Notes: generated by a model from the sequence alone, not told the origin. Numbered from the stretch's first letter, positions 25,034 to 38,555 are shown. The stretch: DNA of 64,000 bases from Monosiga brevicollis MX1 (GCF_000002865.3 NW_001865055.1:643429-707428), one strand, 5' to 3'. Numbers and translations are program-made.

Positions 25034-28000
25034 ATGCCCCCAACGCTCTTGGGGGTGCCAGCGCGGCCTCGGCCCATTGAATGGGTGTGCCTTGGGGTGG
25101 TGCTGGGTTTACTAACCGATTCTGCTCTCGCAGCATTTAACACCCCAGCTTCATTTGACTCGCTGCCCGAACGCCGAGCCGTGAGTCGCGTGCTTTTGCC
25201 AGAAATTCATTTGCTAGTTACGATTTGGCCCCCTCGCTGTTGGGGGCCTTCCACTCACCATTGAATTTTCGCCCTCCGTGGGCCCAATGTAGGCACAGGA
25301 CCGCCGAATCACCTTCTTGGGCCAACCCTCGTCTTCATGTGGAAATCAAGGCGCTGAAACATCAAATTGCGGGCGGATTCGCTTGACTTATCGTACGTTT
25401 TAAAGCTGGTTTTCGTCTCACGCACAGATGCATCAGCTTCTCAAGCCTTCTTGGTCTTGATGCCATAGAATTTTCGATCTCGTACATCAGCTTTGGGCCA
25501 AGTGAAGATGTCGCAGTATTTTCAAATGCCTCCATGGCCGAAAACGCCCGCTTTGGGAGTGTCGTCCATTTTCTCTTTACGGTGATCGATACGGTGAGCT
25601 GAGCACGCTACCGCCTCCGTGATGGTGGCTGGTTTCTGCACGTGCGACCCAGCTCATTCAAAGCATGCGCATATGCACGAACCTTTCGGCTGCCCTGCAG
25701 CCCTCGCGACCAGCCTATTGCTTTTCAGCGGGGGCGCCCGGTGCTTTCAACGATCGTGGGACTCTGGTCACGATATGTTGGAGCTTGGCAGGTGCGCCTC
25801 CTCTCATCGCACCCAGAATGCGCCAGCGCCAACACCATGTACACGCATCATATACACTCTGCAAGCTCTCCGTTGATATCCACACCGGTATGCTCACGGC
25901 TCGAGAAATTGTGCGTGGACATGCTTGGTTCTGCAGCCAATGACTTCAAACTGGAGGGGCTCGAAGTGCCCGCCAGATCCCCCATCTCGCGCTATTTGGA
26001 TGATCCCCTCTCTCCTCCAGCCGAGGTAAGACGACAAAACTACCCTTTGATGGCTTCAAGGATCAATGGTGCTCTATCAAGCTCAACTTTCTTGCCCCCC
26101 TTTTTTGATTTTTGTGCCTCCATCCTTGTAGCTGGATGGCGTGCCCCCCAGCAACATGACCGTAAAATCCTTTGGGACTGCCATTATTGGTCTTCAGCCT
26201 CGTAGCAACTGTACGTGAGCTTCCTTATAGCAAAAGGTCTACCATATGGCAGTCTTGCAGTTAATGAACTGTCGTTGAACTGATGAATCTGGTTGTAGTT
26301 GGGTCCGAGACCGAGTATAGGAGTCAATGGATCGCCGTTGGTGCTCCGGACACCATCCAGCACACACGCAGGGCCACAGGCGAAGTCTTTCTCGTTCGCA
26401 ATGCTCGTGCGTCTAGTTGCGTGCAACTCAAGCCAGCCGTGCATCATTTCAAGGTGGTCGACTCTCATTTTGCTGCTATGCTTTTGCCATATCGCGAATA
26501 GTGGATCGAGTTCAGCCGCTTAGTGCTCTGCACCCAATACTGCGTGGCAGCTTCAGTCAGCTCGGCACCTCGCTGGCCGTTTCGCGTTGGTCCTTGCGTG
26601 CCACCGGCGGTCAAGATATTGTACTTGCCGTAGCAGCCCAAGACACCGTGTGTCTCGTCCTGTTGCTCTTTGCTGGTTGGTGTCTACCCACGCGCGGGTC
26701 GCGCGTTTGTCTACAACTATTGTCAATCTCTCCAATGGAGAATGAGGCAGGCTGGGTCTTGAGTGATGAGCGTGTGCTTCACACATGTCCACATTTTCGT
26801 CCATTCGCAAAATTTCGTCACATCTCATCTCTCTCATGTGGCGTCTGATCCTCCCTCCTGGTAGGTACTGGTTCATGGAGTGCAGGGGATGTCAACTGCC
26901 GCCCGTCGCCGGTCACCACCTCCCACGTCTTGTTGCCCTTCCCCTGTGGGGCGCCCACGCCATGGCGCGCATCGGAGAGCCTAGCCAATATTTTTTTATT
27001 GCATGCCAGTTGCGAGGCAGGAACATGCTTGCGACCAATCGTCTCGAGCGGCCCCGACGCAGAAAGCCTGGTAGACGTGGACGCCGGCTTTTCCTGGATG
27101 TACTGGGTTCGAGACCATGCTGGAATCGGTACTTGCAACCTGCAAAGCGGCGATGATGTTCAGCTGTTGGATTATCATGCATTTGTTGAGCGGAAGCTCG
27201 AAAGCCACCAAATCTACAACATCCTTCCAACTTCCTCCACCGATGCTGACAACCTGCTGGTGACCGACGAAGTGACTTATGTCGCCTTTGTCTCGGCCAT
27301 CTCATATCGTGTCGGGGCCAACTATAGCATTGACACTTTGGCTACGTCGACGGTGGCAGCTGGCGATGCGCAAGTTTTGGCCACGATCCAATCCCAGCCC
27401 AAAGACTTCCTTTTCGGCACACACATGGACGCGCTTGACGGCTCTTTTGTCTTCAACATTGTGAATCGGCACGGGGCCATAGCTCCTGGTCCTTCCCTTG
27501 CTTGCCAGTTTCACGTCTACTCGTTCTTCAATTTGCAGTGCTTTGCCGCCACATCCACCATCGAGTCAGTTGCGATGGTTTCACCTGAGACGGTGGTGAT
27601 GGGCATGCCGTATGCTGATACCCCCAGCTCCGAGCGTGTAGGTCGCGTGGTGGCGTGGTCTACGCTTGCAAACAATGCCACCACGATTGCATACGACTAC
27701 TACACCCGCACTCGTGGTCTTCAGTATGGCACCACTCTCTCAGCAGGACCGGTCACAAACGAAACAGTGTGTTTGTTGGCCGGTGCTGCAGGTATCGGCG
27801 GGCAATTTTACAACTGTTACACACTGCCCAGCTGGACGCGCGTCGACGGGCAAGCTGATGTGCAGCTGACCGGACCTTTGCGCCACTTGGCGAGCAGAAG
27901 CGTTGTGAGTTACGGCAACAGCCTCTTTCTTGAACTCGACAACCTGACCACAGGCCACCCGAGCCTCGGTATCTATGGCACCTCTGAACGCAATCTCAGC

Positions 28001-31000
28001 TCCACTAGCGCCACTCAGTTCAGCACAATTCTGGCGGGTTGCGAGTTACCTCGCACACAGCTTCGCAATCATGTCTGGGTACCATGCCGTGATGCAGCAA
28101 GCAACGTGACCACTATGCGCGAGATCGATGCCGACGGTCAGGTCACAGGTCGTGTGGCTTCCTGGTCGCATGGTCGTTGGACTCCGGTTGTGCGAAGTTT
28201 AAGCGGGTCCGATATCATTCTGCTTCATTATCGTTCATTGAACCTGTCCATTGTTTGGTCCACACCCAAGAGCAGTACGCTTGCTGTTCTGGCCTCAATT
28301 CACCTCGAGACAGCCCCACTGTTGTGGGGTGCTACCGCTCGTTTGGAGTTGGACCAGCTGCGTCCTGTAGCCCATGCTACTGGCATCTTTTGTGGTGTTG
28401 GTGCAGTCAATCTGACCTTGCACTCGAGGTCGGGGAGTGTTGACGGCCACGTTTATGAGGCCGATGATGCATGGGGTACCAACGCACAGCTTCGAGAAAC
28501 CCTCAGTATTGACGAGGCAGATTCAAGCAGCATTCTGATCTGGCCGATGGAGGGTGGGGTTCGTCACCTTCACCTCGTCGTACAGTCGAGCAGTGGGTAC
28601 ACTGCCGAGGTGGACGCGAACTTGGCGTGCTCTCCTGAAATCAACCCAGCAACAAACACCATACGCCGTCCCAGTGTGAAAGAGGGACTCACTCATTGGT
28701 GGTGGACTGGGGCGACGGAAGTTGCTCTGTCAGCAACCGCGGGCCTGCCGCTGTGGCGAACGTCTCCGTCCCTGCCTTGGCGCTACATGCGCTTCAACTT
28801 GCTTCGGTTCTTCCAATCGGTCAGCTTGTCCGAAGTGCAATTTGTGGGTCAAGCGTGGGTGGCCCATGCGCGCCTGATCTTTCTCTTGGGCCGATATGAG
28901 CCTCTTGGTTCACCTGCCGTGCAGTCGGTGCTGTTTCGAGCCTGGCAGTCGGATTATGGATGGCTGGTGGTGGAAATGACCAGCCTGGGTTCTACAAGCG
29001 CGAGTCGTGCCGCAGTGATGCCTATGACGATTCCTTCGGATGTGCTGCAGCCCGTGACTTTGGCGCTTCAATACAACGCGCAAATCACCGTGTATCGCGC
29101 GACGCATGATGGACAAAGCCTTGAAGTGCGCGGCACGTTCGCAACCAACGGGCTATCTTTGGTCAGCCAGGACGTAAGTTCAGGTTTTGTGGCGCTCAGC
29201 AGTGATGCCGTGGGTGGTCGTCTACGCGTGCAGTTCGTCAACTTGACGTGGCCCAACGCAAGTACCACATACAATCTGAGCGCCGATGCGCAGCTAGTGC
29301 TGGGAACTTTTACACTCAACTCCACCTTGAGTGGCATTGCTATGATGCTGGCTAGCATTGGAGACGACGGCGTCGGCCGCATCACAGTAACACTGCAAGA
29401 CGCCCCTTCGGGGTTGGTTCATCTGACGTCCACAGTGCCAGGCTACTATCGAGGTGCAACCATGCTGAACGATGGTGCCTATGTGTTGGTTCAACCATCA
29501 AACCTGATTCCCTTACTTTTGGTCTATGAAATATCTCTGCTGCGTCCGACTCGTGTTGTTCACGCTCTTGCCCAGTCGCTTACAAGCACCCAGTTGCATG
29601 CCACGCCCAATGGGGGCCTCACACTCAAAGGCACGCCATCTCAAGGTGGCCTCGTCTGCCAGATTATCGACCCGCTGCCAAGTGAGAGCCCGGCCTTTGC
29701 CACATTGCCATGTACCCAGGGGTTTATGACTGCCAGTGTTTTCCCGCAATTGTTGATGCTCGAACAGCCGCAAACCTTTACATTCTGCTCGAACAGCCTT
29801 GCCACGGAATTGCTTTTGAGCACCATTGGCGTGTCTGTCTTGCGATTTGCTCCGAGCGAGTCATCGCCAGGTTTCTGGGGTGCTGAATTGGTGTGCCTTG
29901 CACTCAGCGGGGCCTACGAATACATTGATCTCGGTTGTGATGGCTCAGCCTGTGAGGTGGAGTTGCCGCTTTGCGTGGGCAGCACAAAAGGCGTGCATAT
30001 CTGGGGTCCAGCACAAGAGTGGTCTTTAACGGTGACCTCGCTGTACTCTCCCTGCAAGGAACAGTCAACGTGGTCTGCAATGCCAGAACCTTCGTCAAAT
30101 TGCAGCCTACTACTGGAAGACCTTGATGGAACTACGACTCGGTTTTGTCACGTCAACAATACAGCTGTGGGTATTGAACACGCCTCTCTTGTATTGCCAG
30201 GCAGCGTGCACAACCTGGCAAGCGAGACAACATCGCATGCTTGTGCTGCTGTTTGGCATGACCTGGCTTACTTGGCCGTCAGCAACGCGGGCACTCAGCT
30301 CCAACTGCATCGTATTGCTCTCGACGGTCGCACTACCACCACAACTAGCTTCCGCGCAGCCTTTGACTGTCTCAAATGCACGCTTCTGCCCGCCGATGCC
30401 AACGTATTTTTCTTTCTATGCCACACGGCTCTTGTCGGGCGCAGCATCATGTGGGAATTGCATTGGTGGAGCAATGAGACCACCCAGGTGATCTTCCGTG
30501 AAACCAATGTCGCCCAAGCTGTGTTGGATGCAGAGCGTCTCCTTGTTGTGTTGCAGAATTTGGATGGATCGACGGCAGTGCATGTAGGGTTGTTTCGCGA
30601 GACGGCCGGACCGAGCCGTGTCAGCCTAGGACCTTCGTTGCGGAACGAAACACTGCTTCCCATTGCGGAACTCAGATCAGGGCAACTGTACACGACCAGC
30701 TGGAATGTCGTATCTCAAACGTATCAAGTCATGCAGTGGCATATCGATGCCAACTGGGACTTGGAGTTTACAGCCTCCTGGAGTACGGGGCCACTGCGCC
30801 CGACTGCTATGGTGGTCAGTGCAAATCACGTGTTTGTAATGGCACATGACACTTTATTGGCATTTCCATTATCTGAAACAGCGACCAGCTGCTTGGGCCT
30901 GACTGTTCCTGATTTTGTGCTTAGCCTGCGTACCGCGGGTGCTGCTCTCGTTGTTGAAACCAATGGTACCACGTCTGCTTGGCGTGTGCCAGCGTTGCCC

Positions 31001-34000
31001 AGCACTATGAATGGGATCAATGTGTCCTGCACCGTAAATTTGACCGGCGATGGGGCAACGTACAATCATGATGGCGGATCTGTCACGTTGTGCTTGCCCA
31101 ACCTTTGTGCTGCGCTGCGCCTGACCTTGCTCTTTGATCAACCGCCGGGCGATTTCGAAGTGCGAGTTGCTCTGGAGACCGAGGGCTCATCTGCTCGGTT
31201 CTGGCCCAGTGGTGCATCGACCTTCACTGGCAATATGCTGATCCCCACCAACGCTCGATCTTTAGCCATGGCGCACGTGTATAACCCTTATCGCTATCCG
31301 TTTCACATCTTGCGCTCCGATCGCGCGGTTCATGAGACTACCTGCAATACCCAGCCATGGTCGCGTCGTACGCAGTGCTCCTTGTGCACGGCTGCAAAGC
31401 TTGACTTGTTTGAGCAGTTTGATTGTCAGCTTGAGAGCGCCACATGCCGACTTGTTTCCACAACTGGGCATGCGTCTCAAGGGCGCTTCAACTTTATTGA
31501 TTCTACCACCACAGTCCGGGTAGAGGCCAGTGAGCCCAGCGTTACACTCTATCCGCTGTCTGATGCGTTGCATGTTCACGCCCTGCCCCTGCTGCTGCCA
31601 GAGGGTTGCTATTCAACTGCGCCCGTGCTCTTCGTACCGGGATTTACGAGCACAGAGTATATCAGCGTTTTCACCGTCGATGCGGTGGGGGCTGTGAGGC
31701 TGAGGGTGAATGATCTGGCCGTCAATCTGGTTTGCAACACCAGTCGCCTTAGCGCGGCGAAACTCATGTTTTATCCAGGAGGGGCTGCCGAGTCTGCTAG
31801 CGGCACCCTGCTTGAGATGACCACTACGGCCGCCCACGCTGATGCTCAGCTTGGAACGTGCTTGCCGCCAGTGAATGCCACATCCACATCACATCGCTAC
31901 ATAGGCGCTGAATTCCTGGCCGTAGCTGATATAGAGCCTGCCAAATTTGGAGTGTGGGTATTGTCGTACCTGTTGAGCTTCGATGGATCTATCACGTCTG
32001 TTGAAGTTCGCAGCGATGACAATCAGCTCCTGGCATTTGGGCAAGACTCAGGGACTGGCACTGTTCGGCTTGAGGTTTTATTTGACTCGGACACCACATC
32101 AAGTTTTACCTTTTATACTCGTGGGGTAGGCACGCTTGTACTCACGCCAATCAGCGAACAACAAGTTTTATCCTATGGTCGGTGCTTGCTTCCACTTGTA
32201 AATTTGGTGGCTGTTTTGCAAAGGCTCTTCTGGTTGTTTTGCTGATCACGTTGTTCTGTGGGAGCCACTCACTTTTAGCGGCACCGCCAGCAAACTCAAA
32301 GGCTTGATTGATGTGACTGGAACCGAACCCACTGCCATAGGTCCCACTCGCTTTTGTGACTGCTTTGCCTACCCATCTTGCGATCTTGATGAGCATCTGT
32401 TGCTTGATGTCATCAACTCTTCGGGCTCCTGCGAGACTTGTGCGGCTGGCTCTTTAGTCGACATGGGTGTCGGTTTGAGGTGTGTGTTTCGTGTATCATT
32501 GTGTTTGGGATGGCGCGAGGCCTGCATGCTTATCATTGCGCCTTTGTCATGTTTTCTCACTGCGCCGCTGCTGTTTAGCTGCACTGTGCCTTGGAGTGAA
32601 CAGGCTTACGCTTTGCCAACCGACGGCACCCTCTTGGACTTGAACATGGGTATCCTATCCTCACCCATCGCTCTGTTGCATATTGGCTCGTGGCCGCAGT
32701 TGCGCATTCTTTCGAATGCTGCTGCGCCCCCGAGCCTTGATTTGCATCTGCAAGGTAGCAACTTTCAAGGGCAAATCTTGAGCACGTCTGAGTATTTGGT
32801 GGTGTGGTTGCGAAGTGATAAAGCGACCGGGCTTTATTTCTTGACAGTCAATGAGACTCATATTCAGTACGGCAAAGACCGCAGTGACCTGGACAGCCCC
32901 GATCAGGCACGGCGATTTGATGCGTCCTCCAACGCCGTCTATATCTCAATCACACGGAGCGTCCAGACGGCATTTTGCATCCTTCCTACTCCCGGAAATG
33001 CACTGGTCCCAGATTACAATTGTGTTTTGACGGATGTGGCAAGCGACGTGTACGTGGCTCCCGGGACTGATCTTGTGCTGTTGGTGAATCAACAGGAGGT
33101 TCTTGTCCTCAATTGTTCAGTTGCACCCTTGTTATGCTGGCAGCGTCTCGCTCTTTCGCTGCCTCCGTCTACACCAAACATCACGACAGCAGCGCTGTCG
33201 ACGCAGTATGCCGTGGTGGCGTGCACCGATATGCGTGCCGCAGTGCCAGCTGCCGTGCTCATCGTCTCTGCGCTGCAGGGGTCGGGGACTCAAGACCCCG
33301 AGCCCGGCGCCTTTGCCCTCACAGGCTGCCAGTCTGTATCAAGCGTGCGGTTTTACGAGCACCTGCCTACGCAAGCGGTTGTGGCTTGCCAAACAGGCCC
33401 GGGAAGCGTGGGGGTGTTTCATCTGGATTTGTCCACACATGCGCGAACACCGTGGTTGTGGATGCAAAACACATCAAGACTCTGGCTGCCCTCGTCTGCC
33501 TATGTCCTTTCTGACGGACATCATATCTACACCTTTCAAAACAATACATGGCTGCAGGCAATGAATACCACGGCCTTGCAGGATGCTGCTGACAAAGGCA
33601 CCGTGATGTATTCCAGGCGGATATTTTTAGGGGAGGTGACAACGACCAGCACAAGAGCGGCTACGTCCTCGGTAGCCGTGACCTCCCCACCAGTGCAGAG
33701 CACGCGTGCGAAGAGTGTATCCACGCCTTTATCTGTGGACGCGTCCTCTTCCGACTCTGCCAATGGAGTGATCATCGGGGCCGCTGTGGCTGGGGTGGCC
33801 CTTGTGCTTATCATCGTACTGCTAATGCTCAAGTTTCGACGCCGCATCAAGCCGCTCCACAGCAGTGGCGCAAGCGGTGCGAGCGCAGTATGGCAGGGAC
33901 ATGAGTTGGTGCCTATGTCATCGGAGGGTCAATTGGAGATGTGCCTGCTTGACTTTGAGCGACAGTTGTCCACCGCCTCAGTCCAAGGAGATCTTGATCG

Positions 34001-35897
34001 CCGGCCAGACCTTGATCAATACGTGTCGGAACATACCCCGAACTACTGCACGGCGTTAGTTTCTTGGTTTGACGAAACACTACACATGCTTTTTGGCTCG
34101 CCTGCGATCTGACTCTCTGACAGCTTCTGCCTATGCTCATACGGCAATGCCTCATGCCCGTACGTCCAGGTCACGCGTTGTTACCCAAAGTGTGTTGGGT
34201 CGCGGGAATTTTGGGCGCGTTCATAAGGTGAGTACATTCTGACGACCCATTTGTGCCTGCAATTGCAACACACGGGCGTCTGCCGGGCGTTCGCTCAGCC
34301 ACCACATCCCCTCGGCGTCTTGCAATGACCTGCAACTTTGGTTCATCAGGCTCAACTTAACGGCACTCGAAGCGTCGCCCTCAAGACTTTTGAGACAGTT
34401 GAGGTATGTTTATTTCCTGCTGGCAGCACGCTGCACTTTGGTACATTTGCTCAGGTCCGGCGTGTCACCGATCGCTTCTCGAACTGCAGATGTCCGACGT
34501 CAAGGCCGTCATGATGGAGGTGGCGCTGATGAATCACGTTTGCCAGCACCCCAACATTGTGGGGATTGAGGCCGTGGTTCACGACACGTGCGTCCTTCAT
34601 GCGCATAGCCACCCCACCACCTAGAAGTTCTATTGCACAGCACATTCACTCAGTGCTCCCTTTGGCTGTTAGAATTCCTATTGGCTTGGTCCTGGAGCTC
34701 GCTGATCTTGGTGATGCACGGCAATATTTGAGGAGTGGGCAGAAGTTATCTCACGTTGAAAAGGTACGCCATCATCTCTGCTGCTTTGATGGCAATGTTG
34801 TTGTGGATGAGGGGGCAATCGCCCGCGTTTTTAGCGGCATGCATTCTCACTGCATGCGCATGCATGTCACATGCTGGGCAGTTGGGCGTAATGGATGACG
34901 TTGCGCAGGCCATGGACTTTGTTCATTACCGACATTTGCTGCATCGAGACTTGGCCTGTCGAAATGTTTTGCTATACGCAGGGCAACCTGGCACGATGCA
35001 CCGACTGCACGCCAAGCTAGCAGATTTTGGACGTGCGTTGTCTTGCACGTTGTCTTGCTGTAGCATGCAAACGCGTAGGGGAATATGACGGCAAAGGCTG
35101 GCTTCTCCTCATCTCATGTATGATCAATCTCGTGGGATCACTTTGCTGCAGTGGGCCGTTTTCTGTCCGGTTCACGGGACTACTACCGAACAACAAACAT
35201 GGAGAACATGCCATTTCGGTGCGTATCCATGTGTTCGCGACCTGACTTGGCTTGGGGCAGCTCAAAGTCTCCGGCATGTGGAGACATGACTCACGCAGCC
35301 ATGGTTGTAACAGGTGGATGGCTCCGGAGGCTCTGACCAAGGGCCAATTCACCACGGCCTCGGACATCTGGGCCGTCGGTGTGACTTATTGGGAGGTTTG
35401 TTTTGTCCGTCAAAGCTGGGTCAAAGTTGAAGCGAGGGACTGTGCCCAGGATACGCGCGTGTCATTTGCTTTCCATGCATGTCGTATGCGATTTGCATCG
35501 TTCCGTGGAACGGGATCATTCCGATAGTTGTGGCATGAAGCCCGCACTCCATACGGGGAGCGGACACTTCAAATGATTATGGAGTTTCTTACTTCCGGCG
35601 GGCGTCTGGCGCTTGAGTCAGTCACTATTCCACCTGAGATTCAAAGGTCGGTGTCCCATCCGTTGTACTGTTGCTAAGTCGCTGTTGGGCCTCCACCTGC
35701 CAGTGCTTCTCGCGCGTTAGGGCTCACGACTTTCAAATGTGGCACTTGCAATCAGCATCATCCAAAGTTGCTGGCACGAGAGGCCGAACAAGCGCGTCTC
35801 GGCACGTGAACTGGCAACAGAGACGCGAAGGCTACTTGAAGGTGCCACTATGGGCGAATATCTGAGTTTTGACGCACAGTCGGAAAGCGTGCTTTGA
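25034..35897 (+). CDS. RTK2: giant receptor tyrosine kinase, tandem paralogue of RTK1
   Basis: Single-pass receptor tyrosine kinase of about 2,900 residues. Exon 25034-25180 encodes a signal peptide ([16 protein letters not shown]). Exons 25293-25392, 25469-25581 and further short ones to about 26650 encode FG-GAP-like repeats ([39 protein letters not shown]). A 5.3 kb exon (26865-32177) forms the main ectodomain and contains another GxP...GRVVAW unit. Exon 32341-32479 is a Cys-rich module. Exon 32579-34054 carries the stalk, TM helix ([21 protein letters not shown]), basic stop (KFRRR) and juxtamembrane segment. Kinase exons are 34170-34227 ([10 protein letters not shown]), 34350-34403 (VALK), 34490-34587, 34673-34763, 34882-35032 ([11 protein letters not shown]), 35152-35218 (RDYYRT), 35314-35395 (RWMAPEAL), 35528-35646 and 35768-35897 ([15 protein letters not shown]). 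Catalytic residues are intact. The tail holds GEYLSF, a possible SH2 site. Exons between 25720 and 26650 are approximate. Confidence 0.9.
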
Positions 35898-36159
35898 TTC
35901 TTGCTCGAGAAGAATCTATCATGATAATTACAAACTGTGTAGTTGCACCTTGCCCTTGTTGTTCTTCCGATTCTCTGCAAATCAAATGTCAAACGCGACC
36001 AACAGCAGGGAGGCGAAGGGTACAGGCAGCCTTGTATTTGGATCAATTTGACGTCAACTCACGGCCCGGCAATGTCAGACCTCTCGGGTCAAGAAAACTT
36101 GACCATAACTCCGCAGGTAGCGGCTATTCTGTTATCGTTTAAGCATGGGTGGTACTCTC

Positions 36160-38555
36160 TCAGGTAAGCAGGGTGCTAGTGGATTCGTTGAGTGGTGTTG
36201 CGGGAACACTGTCATCATTCAAGCCCACAGGCTCATCGGCGGTGGGCAATCGGCTAAAGCTGGTGGCATGTGAAGGCCCGTCCTCTTCCTCCTCGTGCCA
36301 CCAGACATGGATCAGGCGTGCGGCCGCATTGGCTGCATTGCCGCTGACGGCCGCCGCACCGGCTTGATGCGCTTCGCCCGCGCGCTGTACGGCCCACTTG
36401 AAAGTCAATGGCCCGACAATCTGACCAATGACCAAGACTGAAACAACGGTCGTGGCATAATCCTCACCTATGTTGAGTAACGAGGCCACTGGTCAGATCA
36501 GCCACGAGGATAGAGCCAGCGATGCAGCCTTCTTACCCCAAGGCTGGAATTCCTCCTTGATTTCTTCTGTCAGCGCCAGTGCCACACCGGCCTGGGTTAG
36601 GTCTGCCGAAAAGAGAAAACAAAGGCAAGACAACAACGTCAAAAAGCGGTCTTTCAACGCTCAAGGCATGTGCTTGCGGAGTGATGCGCTAGGGCAGGGT
36701 GCTGGCAAGCCGATGGCGGGGACGGCAATTGAACGGGCTGCGATCGTGCTAGGAACCGACAGCGGGGACGTACAGGTCAACCAGGAGATCTTTCCAAACA
36801 AAGGAGGGTCACCAGCCCATTTGGATCCGATGAATGATCCGATAGCCAGGACGAGTAGGCGAAGGAAAAAAAAGTAAAGGGCAACGTCAATGACGTCAGG
36901 GATGACGGAGATGTTCAGGCCAAGACCCACAAGGGTGAAAAAGGCGACGTAAATGGGCTCGGAAACAGCTTCGAGTGCGTGATGCAGGCGCTTGCGAAAG
37001 TGAATCACATGGCCATCCGAGCAGCGCTTTTTATCGCTGTTGACAATGATGGCCGCGGCTACCATGCACGTCAACAGGGTTTCAAGATGAATGTGGGCCT
37101 CAGTCTTGAGAAATTCCGCCAGATAAAACACCAAGAAGCCGACGGCAAGCGTGAGTATGCCACGGAGACGGACAACCTCGCCCTCGAGATACGGTCGCCA
37201 CCAACGACGGAAGAAGCGAGGGTGGTGTTTCTCGACATGGGCGCGGACAGCCCGATCTTCGAGCCGCAGCACAAGCTTGATTAGAGCACTTGCAACGTAG
37301 CCGATGATGGCGGAGACGACGACTTCTCCAATCAGAATAGTGACAAACTCGCCCTGAAGCTTTTCATCGTCAGCGAAAATCGTTTTCTACTCAACGACGT
37401 ACAGGTGCGTGCATGGGTTGGCAAGGTAGGTGCGCGTGTGTGAGGTGATGGGCAACATATATCAAACCGATGCGGTCGTGTCGCGCCAGCAGCATGGAAC
37501 AAACAGCAACGTCGAAGCAAATCGCAAAGGTGACGATAACCACGACATCGGTGACCTAAGCGCGTCAGGGAATGCAAGCTTTCGGTCAGATCTCCGAGTA
37601 GTAATGATGTCCTCGGGCCCAGCACAGCCGGAGGCTGCGTTCTCAACTTTTGCCGATGTCAGAAAAACATACCATTGTGACGCCGAGAGCCGTTTGCACA
37701 AAGGGCCCTTTGGCGCCCAGCTCGTTGATGATGGCAATGGCAGAGGATGGTGATCTGGTGGTTGGTTCAGCAAAGGCAGTAAGCACGGTAGCACGGATGG
37801 TAGACTACGATTATGCGATCGGTTTTCTTCAGCCCTGGGCCTTGCTTCACCAACCGGGCAATGAAAATGGCAGCAGTCAACAAGGCGACTGCTATTTGCT
37901 GGGATAGTTCCATGTCCTTCATAAATGAGGTCATCGGGCTGAAGGCCCACACGCCCAGAGTACCCAGGACGAGGATGGTGATCGTTTGAGCGGTTGTAAT
38001 CTACGGCAAAAGCCATGCCAGTCAAGAAATATGGCCAAGTGGAGCCTGTGTGTTGATGACGTGCTGTCGCCAAAACAGCGGCTGACCTTGACGATTGCTT
38101 GGATGGAATCTTTGATTTCAGGATAATAGAGTTCACTGCCAGCTGCAAAGGCAATGAATCCGAGACAAATGTCAAAGACAAAGTCCAATTGGTCCACCTC
38201 AGTTTTGGACAACATCTTGAGAACGTATGGTCCTGAGCACAGCATGATCCCAACCAGAAGCAACCATGAGCTGAAGTGACGAGGCTTGGGCTCGCTGTGG
38301 GCAGCCACTCATGGTAGAAGATGCATGTGCGTGTGGGTGTTCATGGGAGAGGGGGGAACGGGCACCTGTACGAGACCCACCTGCTAAGATGCCGGTGATC
38401 AGGAAACCGGTGAGCAATGGAAAGTCAAGCTTGCGCTTCAGCAGACCACCGACAGTGATGCTGGCGAGGGTGATGAGGAGAAAGGTGAAGAAGAACACGG
38501 CGTTGTCGGGCGCGGGCACATGATCCTCAGCACTTGCAGCTGAGCTGCCGGCCAT
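36160..38555 (-). CDS. Monovalent cation:proton antiporter, CPA2/Kef-like
   Basis: Multi-pass membrane exchanger expected to swap K or Na for H. Minus-strand exons start at 38555 and include 38555-38381, 38232-38087, 38000-37855 and 37754-37673, which join in phase. Further exons lie at about 37550-37470 (VTDVVVIVTFAICFDVA), 37386-36770, a short one near 36620-36535, and 36489-36160. Typical features are FPLLTGFLITGILAGPYVLKML near the N-terminus, the SSAIAIINELG segment, GPLTF late in the protein, and FFTLVGLGLNISVIPDV in the second half of the membrane domain. The C-terminal tail is acidic and hydrophilic (WWHEEEEDG). There is no TrkA-N domain in what I could read, unlike bacterial KefB/C. 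I could not close the junction between the fifth and sixth exons in phase. The stop lies only 262 bases from the convergent RTK2 stop. The substrate is inferred from the family and not determined. Confidence 0.83.

Noticed and set aside
25440-25468. Coding sequence upstream of the AATTTTCG acceptor in RTK2
   Set aside because: Reading from the earlier AG sites meets a TAG at once in the required phase; the stretch is the pyrimidine-rich end of the intron.
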